Source: Salminus brasiliensis (lineage: Eukaryota > Chordata > Actinopteri > Characiformes > Bryconidae). From it: DNA of 64,000 nt. The first letter of the stretch is position 1, and the number at the start of each line of letters is the position of its first letter. The notes beneath the pieces were generated by a model. The model had not been told where the DNA came from. It did no database searches and saw nothing but the letters and a program-made list of their open reading frames with translations. The DNA lies in the NCBI RefSeq assembly GCF_030463535.1, contig NC_132887.1, positions 20,238,443-20,302,442 on the forward strand. Reading direction: 5' to 3'. Shown here piece by piece: positions 52,301-60,559 of the stretch. Position numbers and translations under genes: made by a program.

Positions 52301-53111
52301 GGTGGCCAGCCCTACCTGTGGTGCCCAGAAAGCAGTTGGGGATAAGGTTCCTTGCTTAAGGGCACTTCAGTCCTGTCCTGTCAGTTCAGTGGATCAAGCT
52401 GGAGACCTTCTGTCTCAAGGCCTCCTCTCTAACCTCCAGCCATTACATGAAAGGTTTTAAGAAATGAACAAACAAGCCTCATTGTGCCCCATTAACATGT
52501 GCCTTTACCTCTTGAAGAACCTGGTAAGCATCCTCCAGCCGGTAGAACACGTCCGAGTTGACAATGTTCAATGTTGCCAGGTTGTCCTGGGGGGCTGGAA
52601 CTGGCTTGACGTAAAACCTCTGGTTCTGTTCTGACTCTGTCTCTGTGGTGGGACTCCTCCACAGCTCCTGGCACCAGTACTGCCCCCCACCACTCTCCTC
52701 ACGTTGGTACGAGAACACGGTCACCGAGTGGCTCTGCTTAAGCTGGCTTAGCACCCGCTCTGCGGAGCTCGTGGCAGACTCGTCCCGCAGGAAGAAGCCC
52801 CGGATGACAGAGTCTTTCACACCGGGCAGGAAAGAGGTCAGCGGTAGGACTCGGCATTCGGGCGGCAGACACGACTTCAGCGCGTTCACGAGCTCGGCGT
52901 GACTCCGCGCTCTCTGCACTCTGCCGCCGCCGTGAACGTGCAGAGAGAAGAGGCGCGCGCTCCCGAAAGCGCAGGACAGCGCTTCTGTATAGGAAGGGGA
53001 CGAGGGAGGGGAGAGCTCCGCGCTCAGACTGAACCACAGCGGCTCCGCGCGCGCCTCCACTTCCAGCAAGAAGAGCCGCGAGCAGCCGCGCGCAAACCGC
53101 CACACAGACAT
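46547..53111 (-). CDS. cmpk2: cmpk2: UMP-CMP kinase 2, mitochondrial (5 coding exons, 425 aa)
   Basis: Nucleoside-monophosphate kinase that phosphorylates dUMP, UMP, CMP and dCMP; in vertebrates it is mitochondrial and interferon-inducible. Coding exons, in reading order: 53111-52509, 50245-50128, 49681-49480, 48731-48498, 46667-46547. All introns are GT-AG, the phases join, and the total is 1278 nt. I see a Walker A loop, EGLDATGKTT at residues 235-244, split by intron 2; a DRYWHS motif at 307-312; an arginine-rich lid, RLRRLQGRG; and a C-terminal VDASPS stretch. This is the thymidylate-kinase-like fold of the family. The N-terminal 200 residues are the poorly conserved CMPK2 extension, starting MSVWRFARGCSR, which suits a mitochondrial targeting peptide. 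Length is close to the roughly 450 aa of mammalian CMPK2. I chose the ATG at 53111 because the in-frame ATG at 53174 would translate a CA microsatellite. It lies head to head with rsad2. Confidence 0.95.
47184..47820. repeat. diverged tandem duplication with palindrome in cmpk2 intron 4
   Basis: The segment AACTTTCATTTCACCCT through CTTTAGAAATAGATTTA occurs at about 47201-47292 and again at 47563-47652. CATTTTACTTAACAAAC through AGCAGATGAAATT occurs at about 47520-47560 and 47783-47818. A (TA)n-(GA)n microsatellite lies between them at 47314-47373. The unit has been duplicated and then disturbed by microsatellite growth. Confidence 0.7.
47859..48119 (+). mobile_element. tRNA-derived SINE (copy 3) in cmpk2 intron 4
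   Basis: Full-length copy, with a small deletion in the CACTGTTGGGACC body, inserted antisense to cmpk2 in the last intron. The tail ends AATACTTGCACCTTTACC. Confidence 0.83.
48498..48731 (-). CDS. cmpk2: cmpk2 coding exon 4
   Basis: 234 nt. The acceptor is CGCTCAG|ATATTGG and the donor CAGAA|GTACGT. It encodes YWHSTAAYAIA, the PxLVLLLTVSP strand and the lid RLRRLQGRG. A second GT four bases downstream is possible but breaks the frame into exon 5. Confidence 0.92.
49480..49681 (-). CDS. cmpk2: cmpk2 coding exon 3
   Basis: 202 nt. The acceptor is TTCAG|GTAAAACC and the donor GGACAG|GTTTGA, a non-consensus but usable donor. It completes the P-loop (GKTTLTESL) and contains RRAFYALGNY, ending in VIVDR with the arginine codon split. 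Confidence 0.93.
50128..50245 (-). CDS. cmpk2: cmpk2 coding exon 2
   Basis: 118 nt, codons 202-240 plus the first base of Gly241. The acceptor is TTTCGCAG|TGC and the donor ACAG|GTGATG. It encodes the IPES helix and the beta strand leading into the P-loop (VIVIEGLDATG). Confidence 0.93.
50280..50710 (-). repeat. retroelement-like fragment in cmpk2 intron 1
   Basis: On the minus strand: GTTCAATGACCTGGATGAC, then TGAAAACCTACACAGACAAC and CTGAAGAAGCAACTGGCTCC. This is a recurrent fish retroelement end; I cannot assign the family firmly. Confidence 0.45.
51215..51415 (-). repeat. MITE-like repeat in cmpk2 intron 1
   Basis: AACACACCTGATTAAACTAA, then TCAGCTCATTGACAGGTCC and AGTGCAGGGCAGTGTGCCTC, with partial self-complementarity between the two ends. 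It matches a common fish non-autonomous DNA element pattern. Confidence 0.5.
52250..52450 (+). repeat. SINE-like repeat in cmpk2 intron 1
   Basis: GCCCTACCTGTGGTGCCCAG, then TCCTTGCTTAAGGGCACTTC and CTGTCTCAAGGCCTCCTCTC. The GGGCACTTCAGTC core is typical of a widespread fish repeat. Confidence 0.5.
52509..53111 (-). CDS. cmpk2: cmpk2 coding exon 1
   Basis: Codons 1-201, ending at QVLQE in phase 0. The donor is GAG|GTAAAG. It carries the presumed mitochondrial presequence and the variable N-terminal domain; the tract FFLRDE near the middle is a recognisable family patch. The exon is GC-rich with many CpGs, unlike the AT-rich flanks. Confidence 0.93.
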
Positions 53112-53151
53112 GCTCACCAACACAGCGAGAGCAGAGCCTCCGCTCGCTCTG

Positions 53152-53186
53152 TACACACACACACACACACACACACGCGCGCGCGA
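53152..53186. repeat. (AC)n-(GC)n microsatellite in cmpk2 5' leader
   Basis: Alternating purine-pyrimidine tract about 40 bp upstream of the cmpk2 ATG. It is a potential Z-DNA former, lying between the ISRE pair and the start codon. It accounts for the spurious upstream in-frame M(CV)n extension. Confidence 0.85.
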
Positions 53187-53204
53187 TTACACTCTTATTA
53201 CAGA

Positions 53205-53256
53205 GAAACGAAACTGACTGAGAAAACGAAACTAAAGAGCAGCTGAGCGGCACGTG
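53205..53256 (-). promoter_or_regulatory. cmpk2 proximal promoter with ISRE and E-box
   Basis: On the plus strand, GAAAACGAAACT at 53222-53233 is a perfect GAAANNGAAACT interferon-stimulated response element. A near copy, GAAACGAAACT, at 53205-53215 has one spacer base missing. CACGTG lies at 53251-53256, followed by a GC box (CCGCCCC). They sit 94-145 bp upstream of the cmpk2 ATG, with no clear TATA box. This fits the known interferon induction of CMPK2; function here is inferred. Confidence 0.7.
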
Positions 53257-53279
53257 ACCACAACACCGCCCCGTAGCAG

Positions 53280-53282
53280 AAA

Positions 53283-53325
<43 letters not shown>

Positions 53326-53328
53326 ATG
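53280..53328 (+). repeat. (AAAT)n microsatellite upstream of cmpk2
   Basis: About 12 AAAT units lying 47 bp beyond the perfect ISRE, between cmpk2's proximal promoter and the family A transposon. Confidence 0.9.
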
Positions 53329-53419
53329 AGGACGCACACGAATAAACAAACAGTGGAAATGTATGAAATAAACAAAAACAAAGGAACAAGGCCGTACATA
53401 AAGAGTGAGAGAGAGGGGA

Positions 53420-54062
53420 TACACTAAATGGACAAAAGTATCGGGACACCTGCTCATTTATCGTTACTTCTGAAATCAATAAATGAGCAGTTGTCCCGAT
53501 ACACTAAATGGACAAAAGTATCGGGACACCTGCTATTCCAACATAAGTAATCAACTCTTTTTTTTCATTCCCATTGATTTCAGAAGTAACAATAAATGAG
53601 CAGTTGTCCCGATACACTAAATGGACAAAAGTATCGGGACACCTGCTCATTTATCGTTACTTCTGAAATTAATTTGAATTAAAAAAAAAAATTGGAATAG
53701 CTATCCCTACTGTCCAGTGAAGGTTTTGTACTCTGGTGTTAGTGAGATCAGGATGCTGGATGATCACCACCCCACCTCATCCCTAACTCCCTAACTCCTC
53801 CCAAAAGTATTGGATGGAGCACCATCCATCATTCAGCTCAGTACTGGAGACTTTATACCCTTTAGCCCACGCCTGCCAATAGGTGCATGTTTATCTGGTC
53901 CAGTGAGCCCTATTCTATTGGCAAAACGTCCCTAAAGGGACTTGACAAGCTGTGTGTGTGTGTGTGTGTGTATTTGCACATCTGTGTCAGCAATGGGTGC
54001 AACTTAAAGTAGCTGAATGCATTCATTAAAAGGAGTGTCCACAAATATTTGGACATACAGTA
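53420..54062 (-). mobile_element. inverted-repeat DNA transposon (family A) between cmpk2 and rsad2
   Basis: A non-autonomous element with about 30-bp terminal inverted repeats. The left end is ACACTAAATGGACAAAAG followed by TATCGGGACACC; the right end is the inverted GGTGTCC-like GGAGTGTCCACAAATATTTG. The interior matches the other family A copies in inverted orientation. The left end is repeated three times in a palindromic arrangement (53431, 53503 and 53616). It fills about half of the divergent promoter region without touching either ISRE. Confidence 0.8.
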
Positions 54063-54295
54063 ACAGGCAGGTCGAAAACTTGATCTTTATCTGAGCAGCT
54101 CCTTGAATTCTCCGGCACTGACTAATGTGACCCTGATCACTTCTCTTTGTTTCATTTCTGGACTAAAACACTGGTGTATGGGGGGGAGGGGGTGTTTTTG
54201 GTGTGTGTGTGTGTGTGTGTGTTGCTACGAGGCGGTATGAACAGGCTTAGTAGTGCTACGGCAGCTTCTGTGAAATGACCCTACAGCTCCACCTG

Positions 54296-54347
54296 TTTCG
54301 GTTTCCATTCTCCGTCCAGCCTCACCCCGCTCATCCGCCTTATATAA
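54296..54347 (+). promoter_or_regulatory. rsad2 core promoter: ISRE plus TATA box
   Basis: TTTCGGTTTC at 54296-54305 is an ISRE (TTTCNNTTTC), 35 bp upstream of a TATATAA box at 54341-54347. The ATG follows 70 bp after the TATA box, so transcription should start near 54370. An ISRE plus TATA arrangement is typical of strongly inducible interferon genes. A weaker TTTCATTTC lies at 54150-54158. Confidence 0.8.
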
Positions 54348-54416
54348 ACAGAGAGGCGAGCGCGCTCCTCTGCACTCTCTCTCATTCACACATACGCGCG
54401 CAGTCAGTCAGTCAGC

Positions 54417-54753
54417 ATGCTGTTCTCTAATCAAGTGGCTCTAGTCAGGCTGCTCCTGCAGCTCTGCATCACCAACCTGCATGCACTTCTTTCTGCTCTA
54501 CTCAAACGGATGACCGTATGGCTGGGAGGGCGACCCAGGCAGTGTCAACTGACCCCGAGAGAGCAGCCCAGAGAGTCCAGAGCGGGGAAGAGGGGTCCAG
54601 ACAGAGTTCAGGTCCCAACTCCTAGAAGTGTGAACTACCACTTCACTCGCCAGTGCAACTACAAATGCGGCTTCTGCTTCCACACGGCCAAGACATCGTT
54701 CGTTTTACCCATTGAAGAGGCGAAGAGGGGACTGTTGCTCCTGAAGGAAGCAG
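54417..54753 (+). CDS. rsad2: rsad2 exon 1
   Basis: Starts at the ATG at 54417, just after a (GTCA)n leader, and ends at GCAG|GTGAGC, one base into Gly113. It encodes the membrane helix, the variable linker and the CxxxCxxC cluster. Confidence 0.96.
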
Positions 54754-55717
54754 GTGAGCATAGAGACCTAGTACTGGACCTAGTACTAGCTACTGCTGAG
54801 AAACCCAGCGCAAGACTAGCTAGTGCTGGTAGATACTTTCAGGTGGTTATAGCTGGTCTTTGATGGCCAGGGTGGTTGGGCACATGGTCTTCCAGGCAAG
54901 AACACATCCAGCTTAGCATTTGGCAGCATAGGGTATAAGGTTTCATGTGAGTTTTAGGGACTAGTATGACCAAGCTTATTAATCAGCATGACCAACCTGA
55001 CCAAGCTGGTAGTCAAGCTGGTCATACTGGACTTTGTTTTAGCATTATTTAATTGCATTGCACATTTTATTGCAGGAGATTAGAGTAGCATATTATATTT
55101 AAATAGATAAATAGACCATAACATTAGTACCAACGTCAAAAAAACACTGATTATCTTCTTCTACAGTGGCATCTGTCAAGAGTTAGATAGATTAGGCAGC
55201 AAGTGAACAGTCCGTTCTCGAAGTTCATGTGTTAAAAGCAGATAAATGGGCAAGTGGAAGAATCTGAGCCACTTTGACAAAGACCAAACTGTGACCAGCA
55301 AACATCAGGTGGTCAGTACCTACTAAAAGTGCTCCAAAAGGGGTCAACCTGTAAACCAGCAACGGGGTCATGGGCACCTATGGCTCACTGCTGTGATCTA
55401 TAGAGGCCCCAACTTACAACTTACAGGATGTAAAGGATCTGCTGCTAATGTCTTGGGGTCAGATACTACAGGACACTATGAGAGGTATTGGAGAGTCCAA
55501 GCCTTGAATTGTTAGATCTGTTATGGCAGCACAAGGGGGGCCTACTCAATATTAGGCAGGTGGTATTAATGTTATGGCTGATTGGTGTGTACTTCATTAT
55601 TACATAGTTGATTATTATTACAAATTTAATAAATCTTCTGCATATTGAAAAAGATAAGTATTAAATATTAAAGCATTAAATGTGCCACAATTTTTGTAAA
55701 TGCAAATGCATTTTCTC

Positions 55718-55749
<32 letters not shown>

Positions 55750-57700
55750 TAATAATAATAATAATAATAATACTTTTATTAGGCATGGAGAAAATCAATT
55801 TCTCCGGTGGGGAGCCTTTCCTACAACAGAAAGGTGTATTCCTGGGAGAAATGGTGCGATACTGCAAGCAAGAGCTTCAGCTGCCCAGCGTCAGCATCGT
55901 CAGCAACGGCAGCATGATAAAGGAGAAGTGGTTCCAGAACTACGGTGAGCTGCGCTGGAGGGAACAGCAGGGGGAAGCAGCGGCGCATTAATCAGCCTCT
56001 CCTCCTCTTTGCAGTTTACACTCAGTTTACATAACTCATGTGTAAAGTCAATGGGCAGTATTTCCATGTTTAGTCATGTAGGCCTACAACAGCATTTGTA
56101 GACCTAAGTGAAACCATTACAGTAGAGCATAATACTATCAAAACTATCTGTGACTTTTGCAGGAGAGTATTTGGACATTCTGGCAATATCCTGCGACAGT
56201 TTCGATGAGGAGACCAACAAAGCCATCGGCCGAGCTCAGGGCAAGAAAAGCCACTTGGACAACCTGCAGAAAGTGCGGAGCTGGTGCAGAGAATACAAGG
56301 TGGCCTTCAAAATCAACTCGGTGATCAACACCTTCAACGTACATGAAGACATGACTGAGGACATCACTGCCCTTAATCCTGTGCGCTGGAAGGTTAGGGC
56401 TCTGCATTTCATACAGTATACACTCAATTTGGCAGTATGCAGGTTTTACCTTTTTTTACAGTGTTATAAGCTGTATTTTTCTTCTGAGCTGTTGGTGTGT
56501 GGCTGATGGGTCAGGGTCAGGTAAATAAATATTAATAGATGGATATTAAGCGCTAACTTAGCAGGTAAACCAGGCAAACTTGGTAAGACCTTATATCACT
56601 GCTCTTTTTTCATTATTTGGTAGAACCCAGTGCTACTGTTGGGATATTCTTATAACTCAGCATCTGTATAGTAATCCAGTGCTGCACTGTTGAAATGACC
56701 CAAATACAGTTGTTTTTAACCTTACATTCTTTTTGTCAGCGAATGCAGATGTTCTATAGGACTGTGGGTGTGTTGTGTTAATGTGTTCTGCTGGTTCTAT
56801 GTTTTAGGTGTTCCAGTGTCTGCTGATTGAGGGTGAGAACACAGGGGGAGACAGCCTTCGGGAGGCGGAAAAATTTGTCATCACTGATCAGGAATTCCAG
56901 GACTTCCTGGACCGACACCAGAGCATGGAGTGCCTGGTCCCAGAGTCTAATCAAAAAGTAAAATACATTTTTTAAAATTCAGGCATTAGTACATGCATGC
57001 TGTTACATGGCAACATGTAAAATTCATTATTTGGATTTGCTACTATGTTACTAGCCGTGTTACATATAAAAACAAACTGACATCATGACCCATCATTCCT
57101 GTCACCACTACTTTAAAGAAATCAGGGCTGGGTGCCCTGAAAGCATCTCTGCACAAAGCTAACACTTGAATGGTCGAGCGAACCTCACAGTAAACACACA
57201 CTCTTCCAGTTAAGATGATCTGAACACTAAGATGCATTTAATCATTTCATACCAGACCGCTATAATTTAGTGAATTATGTAGCAATTCTGAAAAATGTTC
57301 ATTCAAGGCTAAATTAATGATTTTTTCTTTTTTCAGATGAGAGACTCCTACTTGATTTTGGATGAATATGTAAGTGCTATTCAAATATCCATTCCTTCTT
57401 TAAGTTTACCCAGTGCTATTCATAAAGCATTATGGCATCATATCAGGTTTTGCAGACATTATTCGGTATCTCACCGTAACAGTGGTATGACATCTGATTG
57501 TTGACATCGCTGACCGTTGATCTATGTCTTTGCAGATGCGGTTTCTGGATTGTCGAGCAGGAAGGAAAGACCCATCTAAGTCCATTCTGGATGTTGGGGT
57601 GGAGGAGGCCATTCAGTTCAGTGGATTCGATGAGAAGATGTTCCTGAAAAGAGGAGGCAAATACGTTTGGAGCAAAGCGGATATGAAGCTAGAATGGTGA
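54417..57700 (+). CDS. rsad2: rsad2: viperin, radical-SAM antiviral enzyme (6 exons, 358 aa)
   Basis: Viperin converts CTP to 3'-deoxy-3',4'-didehydro-CTP, a chain terminator for viral polymerases, and sits on the ER and lipid droplets. Exons: 54417-54753, 55783-55944, 56163-56392, 56808-56957, 57337-57369, 57536-57700. All introns are GT-AG, the frame is continuous, and the total is 1077 nt. The N terminus (residues 7-37) is an amphipathic, leucine-rich helix for membrane binding. The radical-SAM cluster CNYKCGFC has cysteines at 80, 84 and 87. SGGEP at 120-124 binds SAM. Residues GYL-type [11 protein letters not shown] follow in exon 3. The C-terminal residue is Trp358; a C-terminal Trp in this family is needed for iron-sulphur loading. 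Length matches human viperin (361 aa). No defect is visible, so it should be functional. Confidence 0.97.
54830..55040. repeat. GACCAGC/GCTGGTC-rich degenerate repeat in rsad2 intron 1
   Basis: ATAGCTGGTCTTTGATGGCC, then CATGACCAACCTGACCAAGC and GTCAAGCTGGTCATACTGG. It is related in word content to 34795-34925. Confidence 0.5.
55117..55592 (+). mobile_element. short Tc1-like element in rsad2 intron 1
   Basis: Ends are ATAACATTAGTACCAACG and the inverted GGTGGTATTAATGTTATGG. The interior is a decayed copy of the same transposase N-terminal segment seen at 7.6 kb (GGGCAAGTGGAAGAATCTGAG, then TTTGACAAAG). It is sense-oriented within the intron. Confidence 0.72.
55718..55771 (+). repeat. (AAT)n microsatellite at rsad2 exon 2 acceptor
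   Basis: About 18 AAT units with one GAT interruption, ending 11 bases before exon 2 of rsad2. It replaces the usual pyrimidine tract. Confidence 0.9.
55783..55944 (+). CDS. rsad2: rsad2 exon 2
   Basis: 162 nt. The acceptor is TTATTAG|GCATGG and the donor TACG|GTGAGC. It encodes [11 protein letters not shown] and continues to WFQNY. The acceptor has almost no pyrimidine tract, because an AAT microsatellite ends 11 bases upstream of the exon. Confidence 0.95.
56163..56392 (+). CDS. rsad2: rsad2 exon 3
   Basis: 230 nt. The acceptor is TTTTGCAG|GAGAG and the donor GGAAG|GTTAGG. It encodes [18 protein letters not shown] and [13 protein letters not shown], core of the radical-SAM barrel. Confidence 0.96.
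56808..56957 (+). CDS. rsad2: rsad2 exon 4
   Basis: 150 nt, exactly 50 codons, phase 0 at both ends. The acceptor is GTTTTAG|GTGTTC and the donor CAAAAA|GTAAAA. It encodes [11 protein letters not shown] and the region up to VPESNQK. Confidence 0.96.
57337..57369 (+). CDS. rsad2: rsad2 exon 5 (33-nt microexon)
   Basis: 11 codons, [11 protein letters not shown], phase 0 at both ends. The acceptor is TTTTTTCAG|ATG, with a strong pyrimidine tract, and the donor is TAT|GTAAGT. It is too short for ordinary ORF finding but is required to join exons 4 and 6 in the family sequence. Confidence 0.95.
57536..57700 (+). CDS. rsad2: rsad2 exon 6 (terminal)
   Basis: 165 nt including the TGA. The acceptor is CTTTGCAG|ATGCG. 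It encodes [21 protein letters not shown] and ends KADMKLEW, with the conserved final Trp. Confidence 0.96.
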   Translation: MRFLDCRAGRKDPSKSILDVGVEEAIQFSGFDEKMFLKRGGKYVWSKADMKLEW

Positions 57701-58087
57701 TCTTCAGTGTGTGTGCTGTCTCTTGGCATTAAATTCCATTTTGTTACCTGTTGTTAAAGATGGTGACAGTTACCACATTATGTACACGATATTTTTAATT
57801 TTTTTAATTCAATTGAAATGTATTTAGTTTTATAATTGTTTGGATTTGTGTGTATTTTTTTCTGAATTCATTGCTTTATTGTAGCAGCAATACCCATTAC
57901 CTTGCATAAACGATGCACGTTTTCTATACACTTTGCACACATTAACAGCATTATGCACAAAAGATGTATATTTTTGATAACAGAAATATTAGAGTTCTAT
58001 TAGAGTGCTAACAATGTAATATTATGTGACTGAATGAAACTGTTCAGTGGCTGTTTGTATGGTATATGAAGGTTACATGGCATATTC

Positions 58088-58150
<63 letters not shown>

Positions 58151-58590
58151 AATATATTTTAAAAGGTTTTTGGTTGGTCTGGTCTGGACATTCCTATAGC
58201 ATTTTTATTTATTTTTACCTTTCTTATTTGGTAGGCATTTTTTGCATGCAAGTATTGCATGTTTATCATTTGATTATTTGTAAATACAGAAAATATTGCA
58301 TTCTAAGGGTAAATAAATGCTCAAATTCTTACGTTTGGAAAATGTTTTATGACACATGCATTAAATATTATATAACACTGTGATTATATGTCCATTTTCT
58401 CTGTTTTATTTAATTGTATTTATTGTATTTGAAGTTGTGAAGACTGATGTGTAAGAAACGTTGTAATAACGTTGTGACGCACTGCTCTGAGTTGTGATTA
58501 ATCAACGTAGAACAGTGTGACCTGTGTTATTAAACATTTTGAATGTTTGTACTAAAGTGTGAGAAGAGCATTTAAATAAATAAATAAAAG
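57701..58590 (+). other. probable rsad2 3' UTR with (TA)n tract
   Basis: AT-rich sequence after the viperin stop, containing a pure TA tract at 58091-58148. Overlapping AATAAA signals at about 58574-58588 are the best poly(A) candidates I see. The actual end is unknown without transcript data. Confidence 0.45.
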
Positions 58591-59243
58591 TGTTGAAATC
58601 AGTTGCCTAAATATGCCTTTTAAGTTGATCTGATCTGGTTTTAAGTGTGTACAATGGGGTGGAAAATATAGGTAATTGCACTGTGTTCCTGTATTTAAAC
58701 AACTTCAATTACGAAAGCATACCTTTATTTCTTAAACTTTTAAAAACTCCTCAAGAATCCTTTTTTTACTTTTATATTGAATGGTTTTTTAAAATATGCA
58801 TTTTCATTTACAGGATTTGCCATTTAAGTGCCCAGATCTTTTTTATTATTTTTAGAAACATTTAATCATGCAGCATTTGCTTATTGTAAAGCCTAATAAA
58901 TATGTACTTTACTAAGAATAATGTAATATGCATAAAATATAATATAAAAAAGTATAATATGAACATATTCATATTTGTGCAAGAGGTTGTTATTAGTCAC
59001 CATACTACAAACATGGCCCGCACTGTTAAGGAAGGATTTGCTGGTGTTTGCTGGTGAAATCTATTCCTCCCTTCAGCTGTGCAGTATTTCCAGTGCCACT
59101 GGCAGCAGCACAACACCAAAGCATGATAGAGCCACCCCCATGCTTCACAGTTGGGAAGGTGTTCTTCTCTAAGTGTATATTTGCTGATTGTGCCCTAAGG
59201 GTGCTGAATTAACTAGTTCACAGCTCTTGTTTCCAAAGCTCAC

Positions 59244-59640
59244 CTGTGCGGAAAAAAAAGGCACCATTATTGATGCATTAGTCACCGCACGCAGAATTGG
59301 CCAACTCTGCTAAAATACATGCACAATGGGCAATATCGAGGTCACAGAAAAGACAGGCCAAGCATGGTGCACTATTTGACTGTGCAGCGTTGCTTGCTCT
59401 AAACTCTTAAGTCATGTTCTGTAGCACTTCAAATGTTGATTTTTTTAATGACAAAGTCACAGTTTCAGTTCCCTTCTTATGACTTATGAGTTTTGAGCAA
59501 GCAACGCCGCACAGTGGAATAGTGCACCACGCTAGGCCTGTCTTGTCAGTGACCAGTGCATGCATTTCAGCAGGGACGTTGGCTAATTCTTAGTGCGCGC
59601 GGTGACCAATGCATCAGTAACGGCGCCTTTATTCGCACAG
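59244..59640. mobile_element. long-arm fold-back element
   Basis: The left arm, 59244-59415, and the right arm, 59479-59640, are inverted copies of each other. CTGTGCGGAAAAAAAAGGC pairs with GCGCCTTTATTCGCACAG, and GCGTTGCTTGCTCTAAACTC pairs with GAGTTTTGAGCAAGCAACGC. The spacer is about 63 bp. There is no coding capacity. It lies between rsad2 and the next promoter. Confidence 0.8.
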
Positions 59641-60559
59641 AGCGGACTGCGACAGGTAGCGGTGTGAACCGTGGATTTACCGCCAAAGTTTAGCAATAGT
59701 AGAGCGGAATACAGTTTTGCTGCTGCTGCTGCTGATGTAGTCTTTCACACGTTTATTAAGGCGATACGCGAACACTTCCTACTTATATTACAGCGCAATA
59801 TAAGCTGAAACCGTTGCGCCTCGCGCCGCCTGTGCGCTGCGTCCGATGTAAACAATGAGGCTCGGATGAAGTTCCGGACTGTCGTGCACGCCGCGCCTGA
59901 CCTCGCGTACTGCTGCAGAAATAATTCCCTAGAAAATATGTTGTTTCCCCCCCAAATACTGCATAATTCCCGTCGGAAACTTTGCAAGAGTGAGTCCAAA
60001 CAGACTTGGCTTGGGAACATTTTGGCTTTAAGCCAAATGGGCGATGTTGAGCCCATTAACGAGATCGACACTTAAAAACTGTAGTTTTATTTAATTTTAT
60101 TTTTTATTTATTTGGGCTATTTATTAGATGTGTACGAATATTTGTAAGACTATAAAAAAAATCCATTGCTATTCATTTTATTAATATCATAATTACATCA
60201 GTGGCATAAAATTGACGATATTATCGTTTATCGCAGTTATGTCTGGGGCAATTTCTCGTCTAGCAAATAATTCGTGACATGCAGGCCAAAGTAAAACTGT
60301 AAATGTTCATAAAGCTACTTTCATTTTAGACTTCGGTCACAGCACTGCTTTAATCTCTTTTATTAAAAAGAAGCAACGAAATGCGATAATACGATTTTTA
60401 AACTATACAACAAGCTTCCTATAATAATACATAATATTATATAATAATACAAATAATGTAACCATAAAAAAAACACCCAATTAATAGGCTTAGCTTTGAG
60501 GTCTCACCGTTGACTTTCCTAAAGACCCCCTTGAAGAACTAGCTAGTAGCTCCATTTTT

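Noticed and set aside
53112-53174. N-terminal extension of cmpk2 to the ATG at 53174
   Set aside because: It would translate the CA microsatellite (CVCVCV) and displace the presequence-like MSVWRFARG start.
52738-53457. 239-aa minus-strand ORF overlapping cmpk2 exon 1
   Set aside because: It is out of frame with the recognised CMPK2 sequence and crosses AAAT and CA microsatellites.
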